The notes under the pieces: model-generated
Told to the model about the DNA's origin: nothing
The model's database searches: none
What the model saw: only the letters and a program-made list of their open reading frames with translations
From: Variovorax sp. WDL1
GTDB taxonomy: Bacteria; Pseudomonadota; Gammaproteobacteria; Burkholderiales; Burkholderiaceae_C
Reading direction: 5' to 3'
Length of the DNA: 64,000 bases
NCBI RefSeq assembly: GCF_001541225.1
Contig: NZ_LMTS01000025.1
Location: 149,373 to 213,372, forward strand
Shown: in pieces, positions 1-8,313 of the stretch
Position numbering within the stretch: the first letter of the stretch is position 1
Layout: every line of letters starts with the position of its first letter
Translations under genes and position numbers: made by a program

Positions 1-1128
1 GTCCGGCTTCTTCGTCATCCCGACCTCGGCTTGGCGACAGGCCGCGACGTAGTGGTGGGCGTCGTAATCCTTCGCCGGGAAGTTGGGGTGCATCGACTGC
101 ATCACGCTCACCAAGCCCTTCACCCAACCGCCTAGCGCGCCCCAGATGTAGACGGCGTCGCCGTACGCGGGCTTGTCGCTCCCCGCAGCACGAACGTTCT
201 CGACCTTGCGGCGGAACGAAACGCTCGTGCGCATCACGTGGCCCTGGACGAAGGCAAAGTCCACGGTCCTGCCTGCCTCGCAGGCGGCTGCAATCTCACG
301 ACCCTCGGCGCTGTCCGCAAAGCGCGCGACCGTGGCGTCCGCGTCGTCGTACTTCGTGATGGGTCGGTCGTTGTCGTCGGTCGCCTCGAACTCACGCATG
401 AGCGTTCCGGTCCGGGCTGCACCGCCGTCGATGCGCCACGTGTAGAGGACGAAGGGGTTTCCGTCCTTCTTGCTCGCGCCCAACTCGGTGAACTCGACGC
501 CGGTGTACGTCTCCTGGTCGTCTTCTGCTACGCCCTTCGCCGTCTCGATGCCGCGGCGGCGTTTGCGGTTGATGTCCACGTCAAACGGCGTGACCATGTT
601 GCGGTCGTCGCCCAAAGCCGCGCCCAGGAACGCAAGGGCCATCTCCCAGTCCATGTCGGAGGTCATCGAGAGGGATTCCTTGGCCGCAAGCTGCTCCGCG
701 GTGAGGAGCATGACCTTCGCTCCATCCGCAAACAGGCGGGTATAGCCCTCCGCGATTCGAAGCGCGGGATAGTCTTTCGACGAGAGCAGGTAGAAGCCCG
801 ACGACGAGAAAAGGGGTTTGCCCTCCTCCTGTTTCTGAACTTTCGTCGGCTTGTTGTTCTCCTTCTCGAACACCGGCGACAGTGCGTCGGCCGCCACCGC
901 GTAAACCTTGCCGCCCAGCAGCTTGTTGAAGTCCATCCCGCCTCGGCCGTGACGTTGAGCGACCACGACCTGGCGGCCGTCGGCCATGAAAGCCGTGAGT
1001 CGATGCATCTGGTTTTCGTTGGGCGCAAGCTGGGCGTCAAGGCCCTTGGTAGGCTTCTCGCCTCGAAGGATGGCGCTCTGCACCAGGAGGTCGAACTTCT
1101 TGCTGGGAGTCGGGAGCGACGTGTTCAT
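1..1128 (-). CDS. unknown protein, partial (C-terminus beyond left edge)
   Basis: An open frame runs from an ATG at 1128 leftwards to the edge without a stop, giving at least 376 residues. The protein starts MNTSLPTPSKKFDLL and is mixed charged/hydrophobic with no signal peptide or membrane helix; I recognise no family. Third codon positions are strongly G/C as in neighbouring genes, which supports this frame over the plus-strand open frame covering the same bases. A GCTATAC motif lies 82 nt upstream. The size and cytosolic look suit a phage hypothetical protein. Confidence 0.75.
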   Translation of the reverse strand, partial: MNTSLPTPSKKFDLLVQSAILRGEKPTKGLDAQLAPNENQMHRLTAFMADGRQVVVAQRHGRGGMDFNKLLGGKVYAVAADALSPVFEKENNKPTKVQKQEEGKPLFSSSGFYLLSSKDYPALRIAEGYTRLFADGAKVMLLTAEQLAAKESLSMTSDMDWEMALAFLGAALGDDRNMVTPFDVDINRKRRRGIETAKGVAEDDQETYTGVEFTELGASKKDGNPFVLYTWRIDGGAARTGTLMREFEATDDNDRPITKYDDADATVARFADSAEGREIAAACEAGRTVDFAFVQGHVMRTSVSFRRKVENVRAAGSDKPAYGDAVYIWGALGGWVKGLVSVMQSMHPNFPAKDYDAHHYVAACRQAEVGMTKKPD

Positions 1129-1210
1129 GGAACTCTCTGTCGATGGCTCTTGCTGGCGATGAGACGCGGAAGAGCCGGATTGAAGGATACCGCCCTAGAG
1201 GGCGTTCGAC

Positions 1211-1217
1211 GTATAGC
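1211..1217 (-). promoter_or_regulatory. GCTATAC promoter-like motif
   Basis: Minus-strand GCTATAC 82 nt before the gene starting at 1128. A longer spacing than most. Confidence 0.45.
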
Positions 1218-1359
1218 CACCTGCCCCTGCTCGCGCGCCTGAATTGGCGAGCCAAAAAGCTAAATCCCATCCGTCGGTGCGTTGCATTTTAGCATACGTT
1301 CCTCTAAACTCTAAAGCGTTTGTGCTCACTATTTTCAACTGCCAGTGGGCCGTTCGGTC

Positions 1360-1366
1360 GCTATAC
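1360..1366 (+). promoter_or_regulatory. GCTATAC promoter-like motif
   Basis: GCTATAC ends 33 nt before the ATG at 1400. This spacing favours that ATG over in-frame codons further upstream. Confidence 0.55.
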
Positions 1367-1399
1367 CGGTGCAGGACAACATTCAACGAAAACTTTACG

Positions 1400-1891
1400 A
1401 TGAACACATTTCTGTCTCCAGGCACCTTCCTCATACTGGCGACGGTGTTGGCTGTTATCGCGGCGACCGGTGAAATGGTTGGCGGTGACCGCATGGCCTC
1501 CGTTCACTCCCGGTATGAGCTCGCAAGCCGGCTGCTTCGGCTACAGTGGTACCCCGCCGTCGCGTTGTGGGGGGCTAGTGCGGCATGTTGCGGCTACCAG
1601 GCATCGGGCCACACAACGGTCGTGATGCTGGTCGGCCTGCTCTTCATCTACTTGAGGGGCGGCCGCGCCGTCTTCACACGCCCCAGCCTGCAGGTATTCC
1701 GGCGCCTCGTTTTGCCGACGCTGGTCACGTGCATCACTGTGGCTTACGCAGCGGCAAGCGGCTTCCCTTTCAACCACCATGGATTCGTCGCGTTCGAGGT
1801 CCTTACAGGCCTGTTCGGCGCCGGCGTGGTGCGCGAGTCAGCGGCTTATCGCGAGCCAGACCTCGAAATGCGCACGTCCCTGTTCGGCTAG
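1400..1891 (+). CDS. small multi-pass membrane protein
   Basis: 163 residues starting MNTFLSPGTFLILATVLA. Hydrophobic segments at about residues 5-24, 50-66, 72-88, 102-120 and 128-143 suggest four or five membrane helices. No family recognised. The frame is open further upstream, but the ATG at 1400 is chosen because it follows the promoter-like motif at the usual spacing. A strong terminator follows directly, so this is a single-gene unit. Confidence 0.65.
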   Translation: MNTFLSPGTFLILATVLAVIAATGEMVGGDRMASVHSRYELASRLLRLQWYPAVALWGASAACCGYQASGHTTVVMLVGLLFIYLRGGRAVFTRPSLQVFRRLVLPTLVTCITVAYAAASGFPFNHHGFVAFEVLTGLFGAGVVRESAAYREPDLEMRTSLFG

Positions 1892-1920
1892 ACCCTTTCT
1901 CCTCTTCTCCCCTTTTCAAC

Positions 1921-1950
1921 GACGCCGGTGCTCAACCGGCGTCGCCTTTT
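1921..1950 (+). terminator. rho-independent terminator
   Basis: 9-bp stem GACGCCGGT/ACCGGCGTC with a 5-nt loop, then CCTTTT; ends the unit of the gene at 1400-1891. Confidence 0.8.
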
Positions 1951-1961
1951 CTGGCCTAGGC

Positions 1962-1994
1962 AAAGAAAAAGCGCCCGACGGAGGGGTCGGACGC
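1962..1994 (-). terminator. rho-independent terminator
   Basis: Minus-strand stem GCGTCCGAC/GTCGGGCGC followed by TTTTTCTTT; ends the CCA-enzyme gene. Confidence 0.8.
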
Positions 1995-2010
1995 TTCGAA
2001 GAACGAGTTT

Positions 2011-3090
2011 TCAGGCGGCAGCGGCCATGGCCTTGCGAGCAATCAACACGGCGAGCTTCTCCTGCTCGATGCGGTGCTTGATTGCAGGTCCGGCTAGCCC
2101 TTGGGCCAAGCCCTGGAAGTCAATGTTCCTGAGTGCATCGCAAGACGCGCGAAAGCCGTCGGCACCGAACGTGTGCATCAACTGCAACGCTTGCACCGTA
2201 GCTTCCACCCGTTGCGGGCGGCGCAGCACGTCGAGCCCCTCGAGCAACGCCAGTTGGCGCTGGGCGACTAGGCTGTCGAATTGGCGAAGCTCGGCCTGCT
2301 CGGCACGCTGCACGCAAAGCGCCAAGTCCGTCACGTCTTTTGGCAGCTTGCCCGAAACCTGGTCGCTGTCGAGCCGGAAGGCGCATGCGAAGCGAACCTC
2401 GAGGGCTGCCTCGCTGGCTACCGCGCGCCGAAGCGATTCCACGTAGTCCGGCCGGACGCTGATGCCTTTGAGCGCATTCGGGCCACTTAGAAGCCCGAGC
2501 CCAAGCAAAGTCGTCACCATGCAGTCGGGATGTGGCTCCATGAGGCCGCGCTTGAGTTCCGCCCAGATTCGCTCGAACGGCAGTTCCGCCAGGTCGCCTG
2601 CGGCGACCATCCCATGCATCGTCATGAGCAGGCTGTTCTCGATACACCAATCGGGGCCGAACCGAGCCTGGAATCGTGCCACGCGCAGCACACGCAGGGG
2701 GTCTTCCAGGAAGGCGCCCGACGTGTGGCGAAGTACCTTCATCTCAAGGTCGCGTTTGCCCCCAAAGGGGTCGATGAGGTCGCCCCCGAGCGCCATCGCC
2801 ATCGAATTGATGGTCAGGTCTCGACGGCTCAAGTCCTGCTCGAGCGTCACGTTCTCAGTAGAGACCGTGAAGCCCGTGTGGCCGGCTGCCGTCTTGCGCT
2901 CCACGCGCGCGAGCGCGTATTCATCCTGCGTCAGGGGGTGCAAAAAGACCGGAAAGTCCTTGCCGACGGGGCGAAATCCACAGTCGAGCATGTACTCGGC
3001 GGTCGCGCCGACCACCACATAGTCGCGGTCCTTGGGAGTAAGGCCGAGCAAGAGGTCGCGCACTGCGCCTCCAACGAGAAAGGTCTGCAT
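2011..3090 (-). CDS. cca: tRNA nucleotidyltransferase (CCA-adding enzyme)
   Basis: 359 residues. It adds or repairs the 3' CCA of tRNAs in the cytosol. The N-terminus carries the class II nucleotidyltransferase signature: VGGAVRDLLLG near residues 6-16, then KDRDYVVVGAT with the two metal-binding aspartates, and further on RRDLTINSMA, IDPFGG and DPLRVLRVARF (tRNA/nucleotide-binding core). At 359 residues it is shorter than bacterial Cca enzymes that carry an HD phosphohydrolase domain (about 410), and no HD motif is seen. Single-gene unit with a GCTACAC motif 26 nt upstream and its own terminator. No tRNA gene was found in the window. Confidence 0.93.
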   Translation of the reverse strand: MQTFLVGGAVRDLLLGLTPKDRDYVVVGATAEYMLDCGFRPVGKDFPVFLHPLTQDEYALARVERKTAAGHTGFTVSTENVTLEQDLSRRDLTINSMAMALGGDLIDPFGGKRDLEMKVLRHTSGAFLEDPLRVLRVARFQARFGPDWCIENSLLMTMHGMVAAGDLAELPFERIWAELKRGLMEPHPDCMVTTLLGLGLLSGPNALKGISVRPDYVESLRRAVASEAALEVRFACAFRLDSDQVSGKLPKDVTDLALCVQRAEQAELRQFDSLVAQRQLALLEGLDVLRRPQRVEATVQALQLMHTFGADGFRASCDALRNIDFQGLAQGLAGPAIKHRIEQEKLAVLIARKAMAAAA

Positions 3091-3116
3091 GTCTGCTCCA
3101 GTTATTGTCCTGACAC

Positions 3117-3123
3117 GTGTAGC
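3117..3123 (-). promoter_or_regulatory. GCTACAC promoter-like motif
   Basis: Minus-strand GCTACAC 26 nt before the cca start. Confidence 0.55.
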
Positions 3124-3230
3124 CAGGGTCGGAGCAAAGGCCTAGAACTGCTGAGGTTTTTGAGCGCCCCGAGGCCGCAGCCGTGGCGCTGTCGTCGGGA
3201 GATGCGCGGCTTTTTTGTGCTTAAACGGAG

Positions 3231-4196
3231 CTAGTCGGCCTTGGTGCCGTCCACGTACGGGATGCCTAGCTGGCTTGCAGGCGCAGCTGCAATCTGCCGA
3301 ACATCCGCCGGTGTTTCCTCAGGGAAAAGGAACTCTTTGGTTATCCGCGCTTTGAAGTTCGTTAAACGCAGGGTCGGGGCGTCGAACTTCAGCACCCAAT
3401 CGTTGGAGGCCTCCGGGCGGTCGGTCACCAGCTCGCGCACGGCCTTGCGAAAGTGCATCCCGCGCACGAAGGAGAACAGGTTCGCCCAATCCACCGGAGG
3501 CAACAGAAAGGGGGTTTTGGCGCCCGGAGAGCCAAGGTCAAAATGGGATTCAAACCGGTGCTTTATCCCGGATAGCGCGAGCGTCGGCGCGCGAGGCGCA
3601 AGTTCGTTACGTACGAAGCTCTGGGCACTTTCAACTTCCACGGCGACAACGAACGGAAGCACGAAGGCGGACCACGCCTCAGCAGGTGCCACGTCACCCA
3701 GGTGGAAGGCGTCAGCCCATTTGTCACTGAAAAGTTGCAATAGGCCGGAGCGAATAGCCTTAGGCCGTAGCTTGTAGAAGCTTTCGACGGGGCTCGCCTC
3801 CGGCATGACGGTCACGTTGTGGGTCTGGTCAGCCCACAGGGTTGAAAGGCTGGACTCCAACCCTTCGATGGCCCTCGCCCACTGGTCGACCTGAAAGTCG
3901 AAGCCGGGCGGCAGCAGCACGCCGATGCCGCCGAGAATCAATCGCCAGCTGTCTGTGGCCGCCGGGACGTTTTCCTCGGCTGAGACCGTCCGGATAACGC
4001 GCTGGAGATACTGTGCAAGAATCACATTTTCTGAGCGCGCCTTCAACACGACATAGGCGAGGTCGCGGTCGTTGACAACAAAGTCTTCGACGCACTCTGC
4101 AAGCAGAGCGAATGCGTCCTGGCGCCCACCTTCGGGGCCCGGGCTGAGCCCTAGTCGGGCCAGTTGCAGTAGTTCCGAAGCGGATATTTGGCTCAA
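3231..4196 (-). CDS. unknown protein, probable TTG start
   Basis: 321 residues, soluble, rich in Leu/Ala/Glu, no recognised motif. The only in-frame start near the 5' end is TTG at 4196, because a stop lies a few codons upstream in frame. No Shine-Dalgarno is visible; the promoter-like motif GCTAGGT ends only 7 nt upstream, so the message may be leaderless. A shorter product from a later start remains possible. Confidence 0.6.
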   Translation of the reverse strand: MSQISASELLQLARLGLSPGPEGGRQDAFALLAECVEDFVVNDRDLAYVVLKARSENVILAQYLQRVIRTVSAEENVPAATDSWRLILGGIGVLLPPGFDFQVDQWARAIEGLESSLSTLWADQTHNVTVMPEASPVESFYKLRPKAIRSGLLQLFSDKWADAFHLGDVAPAEAWSAFVLPFVVAVEVESAQSFVRNELAPRAPTLALSGIKHRFESHFDLGSPGAKTPFLLPPVDWANLFSFVRGMHFRKAVRELVTDRPEASNDWVLKFDAPTLRLTNFKARITKEFLFPEETPADVRQIAAAPASQLGIPYVDGTKAD

Positions 4197-4203
4197 ATAT
4201 GTT

Positions 4204-4210
4204 ACCTAGC
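4204..4210 (-). promoter_or_regulatory. GCTAGGT promoter-like motif, leaderless spacing
   Basis: Variant of the motif 7 nt before the TTG start at 4196. Confidence 0.3.
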
Positions 4211-4275
4211 AAGCGAACACTCTAAACGGGCAGTACCCGGCAACTCAACTTAACCTGAGATTATCGCCGCCGCGG

Positions 4276-4614
4276 CTATGCGACAAACCGCGAGACGAAA
4301 ATAAGCCACGCAGGCACCCAAGCTGAGAGGGACGCCGGCGCTTTTTCGGCCCAACTAGCGATACCTTGAAAGCATAAATAAACATAGGCCATGTGTAACG
4401 CAACCAGTCCAAATAGACGGGTCCGAAACTGAAGGCAGGTGAGCGCAGTGTTGGACAGTAGCCACAGTACAAATCCTGCGGCGTTGGTCTGGTTGATTAG
4501 GTAGTTGCCCCATAGTCCGCCGACCACGCCCACCAGTTGCAGGAAGTTTTCGAGTGAAAAGAGCCGCTCTAGGAGCGGCTTTTTGTCAGACAAGGCGGAT
4601 ACCTCGGATGTCAT
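4276..4614 (-). CDS. small membrane protein, possible PnuC/YgjV-like fold
   Basis: 112 residues from the ATG at 4614 (an ATG at 4641 gives 121). Three or four hydrophobic segments, including one around GFVLWLLSNTALTCLQF, resemble small PnuC/YgjV-like membrane proteins in pattern only. The start overlaps the end of the upstream gene by 29 nt, so it is probably translationally coupled to the AAA_28 kinase operon. An odd point is a perfect terminator-like hairpin inside its first codons (4561-4580). The transport assignment is weak. Confidence 0.55.
   Translation of the reverse strand: MTSEVSALSDKKPLLERLFSLENFLQLVGVVGGLWGNYLINQTNAAGFVLWLLSNTALTCLQFRTRLFGLVALHMAYVYLCFQGIASWAEKAPASLSAWVPAWLIFVSRFVA
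4556..4580 (-). terminator. terminator-like hairpin inside a coding start
   Basis: Minus-strand stem AGCCGCTC/GAGCGGCT with a 3-nt loop followed by CTTTT, just after the stop of the 4586-4906 gene and inside the 5' coding part of the 4276-4614 gene. It could act as an attenuator that lowers expression of the last gene. Confidence 0.45.
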
Positions 4615-4906
4615 ATTCGGATTGCATGCGCTCATGTGCATAGTGTTTTAGCCAAACGTCTAAGGCTTGCTCAGGGGTGTCAAACCTGGCCCGGGCGAGA
4701 AACGCGGCATCTCGGCTCGAGCTCGACGGCTCGTACTCGAAGATGGCGTCCTTGTTCAGACAGCCGCCCCAGGGCGTTCGGACGGCCCAACGGTCCGGCT
4801 GAGCGCTCTTTCGTCTGGTGCAGCGCTCCAGCGTGGCCCAGGTCGACCCGTCCCCGTCGACAGCCAACAGGTAGGTCATGACCAAGAGCGGCTTATGTTC
4901 CGTCAT
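4586..4906 (-). CDS. unknown protein in AAA_28 kinase operon
   Basis: 106 residues starting MTEHKPLLVMTYLLAVD. The start at 4906 is chosen because its ATG overlaps the stop of the upstream kinase gene (ATGA, 4903-4906), a classic coupled junction. Soluble and Trp/Arg rich with no recognised domain. It is the middle of three consecutive minus genes. Confidence 0.65.
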   Translation of the reverse strand: MTEHKPLLVMTYLLAVDGDGSTWATLERCTRRKSAQPDRWAVRTPWGGCLNKDAIFEYEPSSSSRDAAFLARARFDTPEQALDVWLKHYAHERMQSEYDIRGIRLV

Positions 4907-5502
4907 GCAGAGGTCTCCAGCCCAAAGGCGGCAAACTCTGGCACCGGCGGCTGGCCAATGTTCAAACTGCTCACAACGCGCCACGGCGCCAGCATGTCGA
5001 CAGGAAGCTCCGTGTAGGGGATGTTCTTCCGTGCCAGGAAGGCTCGCATCTGTCGCTCCACTTCTAGCGCTTCGGCGCGACCCTGCGTCCGCCCGCGTTC
5101 CTCGAAATGGCCCGCTTCCAGGTCGCGGGTAACGAAGAAGTTGATGTTTTCAAAGGCTTCCGATGCCTCGTCGACGAGGGGTTCAAAACTGCCAAAGTAC
5201 TTGCTCGGGGCATAGAACTGGCAGAGCTGCAACGGGCTGTCCGTCACCCCAAACTCGTAACCCGAGCGCTCGATGACGAACTGCTTGTGATGTTGCTTGG
5301 CAAACAGGTAGACCTGTTCCTCGGTCAACTGCCACTTTCGCCCGGATAGAACCAGATACTTCGCATACTCGCTCACGAGTTCCACGCTGCAGTGCTGGGC
5401 CTTCATCAGCCAGAAGATGCCGGCAGCGACGGAGCTTTTGCCCACTCCTGGTGCGCCAAAGAGGTTGATGATTTTGAGCTTGCCGCTTCGCTTGGAGGTC
5501 AT
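4903..5502 (-). CDS. AAA_28/NadR-like ATP-binding kinase
   Basis: 199 residues. Walker A GAPGVGKSS lies near residues 16-24. It is followed by the features of the AAA_28 (NadR ribosylnicotinamide-kinase-like) family common in phages: VELVSEYAKYLV, LFAKQHHKQF and VTDSPLQL. NadR-type enzymes phosphorylate nicotinamide riboside, but phage members are mostly uncharacterised, so the substrate is not established. First gene of a coupled operon with a small unknown protein and a membrane protein; GCTATAC lies 27 nt upstream. Confidence 0.8.
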   Translation of the reverse strand: MTSKRSGKLKIINLFGAPGVGKSSVAAGIFWLMKAQHCSVELVSEYAKYLVLSGRKWQLTEEQVYLFAKQHHKQFVIERSGYEFGVTDSPLQLCQFYAPSKYFGSFEPLVDEASEAFENINFFVTRDLEAGHFEERGRTQGRAEALEVERQMRAFLARKNIPYTELPVDMLAPWRVVSSLNIGQPPVPEFAAFGLETSA

Positions 5503-5529
5503 GGATTTCCGGGCTGGTAGTTGCCCTCG

Positions 5530-5536
5530 GTATAGC
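5530..5536 (-). promoter_or_regulatory. GCTATAC promoter-like motif
   Basis: Minus-strand GCTATAC 27 nt before the AAA_28 kinase start. Confidence 0.55.
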
Positions 5537-5544
5537 CAGCTAAC

Positions 5545-7782
5545 TTATGCAGCAAGCGCTTCTTCTCGCCGCATCTCTGCGGGCAGCCCCTTCATGAGAC
5601 ATTCCTTTAGGCGCGTCCAACGCTCATCCTTCTGAGCGCGCTCCACCGCCAGCTTCATGGCCATTGGCTGGCCGACGACCACGCACAACTTCCGTGCTCG
5701 GGTCACGCCGGTGTACACGAGGTTACGTCGAAGCATCATGTAGTGGCTGGTATCGAGCGGCATGATGACCACCGGAAACTCCGAGCCTTGGCTCTTGTGG
5801 ATGGTGAACGCGTAGGCAAGCGCCAGCTCGTCCAGGTCCTGGAATCTATAGACGACCGGAACCGCGTCGAACTCCACCATGACGGTTCGGGTCTGGGCAT
5901 CGACGTCTGAGATGTAGCCGATATCGCCATTGAAGACGTTCTTGTCGTAGTTGTTGCGCAGCTGCATGACCTTGTCGCCAGTGCACCACTTGGTCCCGTT
6001 GAACTCGACCTGCTTTTCAGGCATCGGGTTCAGGAATGCCTGCAACTGAACGTTCAGGGCCAGCACGCCGAGCTTGCCGCGCCGCATTGGCGCCAGAATC
6101 TGGACGTCACGGATAGGGTCGTAGCCGAGCTTGTACATGTCGCGGGCAAGGCGAAGGATTTCCTTCTCGATGTCCGAGCGCGCCTTCTCCTTGTCGGTTT
6201 CACTCTTCGGGTCCCGCGGCATGATGCTCGAGAAGTGGAAGTCCGAGTCCTGGAGATAGCTCAGTTCCGGCATGTCGCCACGGTTGATGGCGTGCGCGTT
6301 CCGGATGATTTGGCTCTTCGCGGCCTGGCGGAATACCTGGCGCAGCATCACCGTGGGCAGCACGCCCGAGTCGATGATGTCGCCCAGCACCTTGCCCGGA
6401 CCCACGGAAGGCAGCTGGTCGACGTCGCCGATGATGATGAGGCGCGTGTGCGGCGCGAGCGCGCGGATGATGGACAGGAACATGTAGATGTCCACCATCG
6501 AAGATTCGTCGACCACGAGGACGTCCGCATCGAGCGGATTCTTCTCGTTGAACTTGAACGTACCGTCCCGCTGGACTTCCAGCGTGCGGTGCACCGTCTG
6601 GCCGGGGAAACCCGTGGCTTCGGCCGCGCGCTTGGCTGCCTTGCCGGTGGGCGCGCACAGCTGCAGCGGGCTCATGCCGGCCGCCTGGAGACACTCCATA
6701 ACGACCCGGGTGATGGTCGTCTTGCCGGTACCGGGACCCCCTGTGATGACGCATACCTGAGACAGCAGCGCCGCACGAACCGCATCGCGCTGAGCGTCCT
6801 CCAGCGTGATGTGCATGTCCATCTCGACGGAGAGGATGGAGACGTCGATGTCCTTGACCGTATGGGCCAGCGGACGCTTGGCGTGCTTCAGGAGTAGGTC
6901 CGCCACCGCCTTCTCGGCCTTGTAGGTTCGCGGGGAGAACAGGCACTCCACCCCGCCTGAGAAATCGCGAATCAGGCTCTCGGATTCAACCTCCTGCTCG
7001 AAGCAGGTGCTGAGAACGTCGTAGTCCACACCCAGGAGTTCGCTCGCCTTCTCGCGAACGACTTCCACCGGCAGACCGCAACTGCCCTGCCCCTCGGCCT
7101 CGCGCAGGACGTAGTGCACGCCGGCACGGATGCGGTACTCGCTGTTCCGCGGAATCCCTTGCTTGAAGGCTGCTTCGTCGGCCGTTCTGAACCCGATGCC
7201 CCAGATGTCCTGACAGAGGATGTACGGGTTCGCCTTGATTTTCTCGACCGCCGAGGCGCCGTACTTGTCGAGGATGCGCTTTGCTCGCAGGGTAGACAGG
7301 CCCGCCTTGTGCAGGAAAACCATGATTTCGCGCGTCGCCTTCTGCTCGGCGTACGACTCGATGAGGGAGTCGATGCGCTTTTTGCCGATGCCTTTGACGC
7401 CCTTCAGGCGTTCCGGGTGGTTCTCGATGACGTCAAAAACGTCTTCCCCGAACGCGTCGACCAGCTTCTGGGCGAACCCCTTGCCGATGCCGGGGATGGC
7501 ATTGGACATGTACTTGACGATGCCTTCGAGCATCGTGGGCTGCGAAAGGGTTACCTCCACCGCCTTGAACTGCGGGCCCCATTTCGAGCTTCCCCAGGCC
7601 CCGCGCACGCTGATGAGCTCGCCCACGTTGATGACAGGGGCGGTACCGAGCACCGTGCGCTCGCCCTTTCCCGGCACATCGACTTTTGCGACGAAATAGC
7701 CGTTCTCGGGGTTCACGTACGTGAGGATTTTGACCACACCGCTCAGTTGCTCGGTGGGCTGGGAAGAAGAAGGACTGGCCAT
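5545..7782 (-). CDS. recD2: RecD2-type superfamily 1B DNA helicase
   Basis: 745 residues, the normal length for RecD2/YrrC. An OB-like N-terminal part is followed by helix-hairpin-helix repeats (IPGIGKGFAQKLVDAFG, VKGIGKKRIDSL). Then comes the helicase core: Walker A GGPGTGKTT near residue 343, Walker B VVDESSMVD, GDVDQLPSVGPG, and C-terminal motifs FTIHKSQGSEF and YTGVTRARK. RecD2 unwinds DNA 5'-3' and acts in recombination and repair independently of RecBC. Single-gene unit. Confidence 0.92.
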   Translation of the reverse strand: MASPSSSQPTEQLSGVVKILTYVNPENGYFVAKVDVPGKGERTVLGTAPVINVGELISVRGAWGSSKWGPQFKAVEVTLSQPTMLEGIVKYMSNAIPGIGKGFAQKLVDAFGEDVFDVIENHPERLKGVKGIGKKRIDSLIESYAEQKATREIMVFLHKAGLSTLRAKRILDKYGASAVEKIKANPYILCQDIWGIGFRTADEAAFKQGIPRNSEYRIRAGVHYVLREAEGQGSCGLPVEVVREKASELLGVDYDVLSTCFEQEVESESLIRDFSGGVECLFSPRTYKAEKAVADLLLKHAKRPLAHTVKDIDVSILSVEMDMHITLEDAQRDAVRAALLSQVCVITGGPGTGKTTITRVVMECLQAAGMSPLQLCAPTGKAAKRAAEATGFPGQTVHRTLEVQRDGTFKFNEKNPLDADVLVVDESSMVDIYMFLSIIRALAPHTRLIIIGDVDQLPSVGPGKVLGDIIDSGVLPTVMLRQVFRQAAKSQIIRNAHAINRGDMPELSYLQDSDFHFSSIMPRDPKSETDKEKARSDIEKEILRLARDMYKLGYDPIRDVQILAPMRRGKLGVLALNVQLQAFLNPMPEKQVEFNGTKWCTGDKVMQLRNNYDKNVFNGDIGYISDVDAQTRTVMVEFDAVPVVYRFQDLDELALAYAFTIHKSQGSEFPVVIMPLDTSHYMMLRRNLVYTGVTRARKLCVVVGQPMAMKLAVERAQKDERWTRLKECLMKGLPAEMRREEALAA

Positions 7783-7825
7783 CGAACCTTAAAACGCCGG
7801 CATGCGCCAATGCATTTTACGTAGA

Positions 7826-7832
7826 GTTTAGT
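7826..7832 (-). promoter_or_regulatory. ACTAAAC promoter-like motif
   Basis: Minus-strand ACTAAAC 43 nt before the recD2 start; weaker match (A at the first position). Confidence 0.35.
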
Positions 7833-7891
7833 CTTTAGTAAAGGGGATGGGTTTATAACGCAGTTCCGGCGCTCCCCTTTTCGTTCAGGCA

Positions 7892-7916
7892 AATGAAGAA
7901 GCCCGCCGAAGCGGGC
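7892..7916 (-). terminator. rho-independent terminator
   Basis: Minus-strand stem GCCCGC-TTCG-GCGGGC then TTCTTCATTT; ends the YbaB-like gene. Confidence 0.75.
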
Positions 7917-7941
7917 CTTCAAAGGACTTCTAGCCCTTGGT

Positions 7942-8265
7942 TTAGCCCAGGCCTGGAACCTTCATGCCAAAGGGAATCAGGCCGGCGGCCAGGCTGCCCA
8001 GCTTGGCCTTCGACGCTTCTTCCTTCCTCGCATTGGCATTGGCCACAGCCACCACGACCAGGTCGCCCAGGGTCTCGAGGTCTTCGCTCTTCAGGCTGGC
8101 GTCATAGTTCACGCGCTTGAGCTCGCCGGCGCCGGTGATGGTCACGGTGACCAGGTTGTTGGCTGCGGTGCCTTCGAAGGTCATCGCGGCAATTTCGGCT
8201 TGAGCGGCTTCCATGCGCTTTTGCATTTGGGAAAGTTTGCTCAGCAAGCCGGGCATTTGTTTCAT
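7942..8265 (-). CDS. YbaB/EbfC-like nucleoid-associated protein
   Basis: 107 residues from the ATG at 8265. That start gives MKQMPGLLSKLSQMQKRMEA, the typical YbaB N-terminus (long helix with repeated Met/Gln/Leu), and follows a plausible Shine-Dalgarno (TTGGAG). The family forms a dimeric tweezer-like DNA-binding protein of about 105-110 residues; in bacteria it usually sits beside dnaX and recR, here it stands alone. The conserved middle VTVTITGAGELKRVNYD is present. Role inferred: binding of phage or host DNA. Confidence 0.88.
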   Translation of the reverse strand: MKQMPGLLSKLSQMQKRMEAAQAEIAAMTFEGTAANNLVTVTITGAGELKRVNYDASLKSEDLETLGDLVVVAVANANARKEEASKAKLGSLAAGLIPFGMKVPGLG

Positions 8266-8298
8266 GTGTGCTCCAAGGGGCAAGTAATGGGTGATACG

Positions 8299-8305
8299 GT
8301 CTAGT
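8299..8305 (-). promoter_or_regulatory. ACTAGAC promoter-like motif
   Basis: Minus-strand ACTAGAC 33 nt before the YbaB-like start. Confidence 0.4.
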
Positions 8306-8313
8306 CCAGCCGT

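Noticed and set aside
238-1242. Plus-strand 334-codon open frame
   Set aside because: Antisense to the open-ended minus gene 1-1128, whose codon bias is correct; the plus frame is a high-GC shadow.
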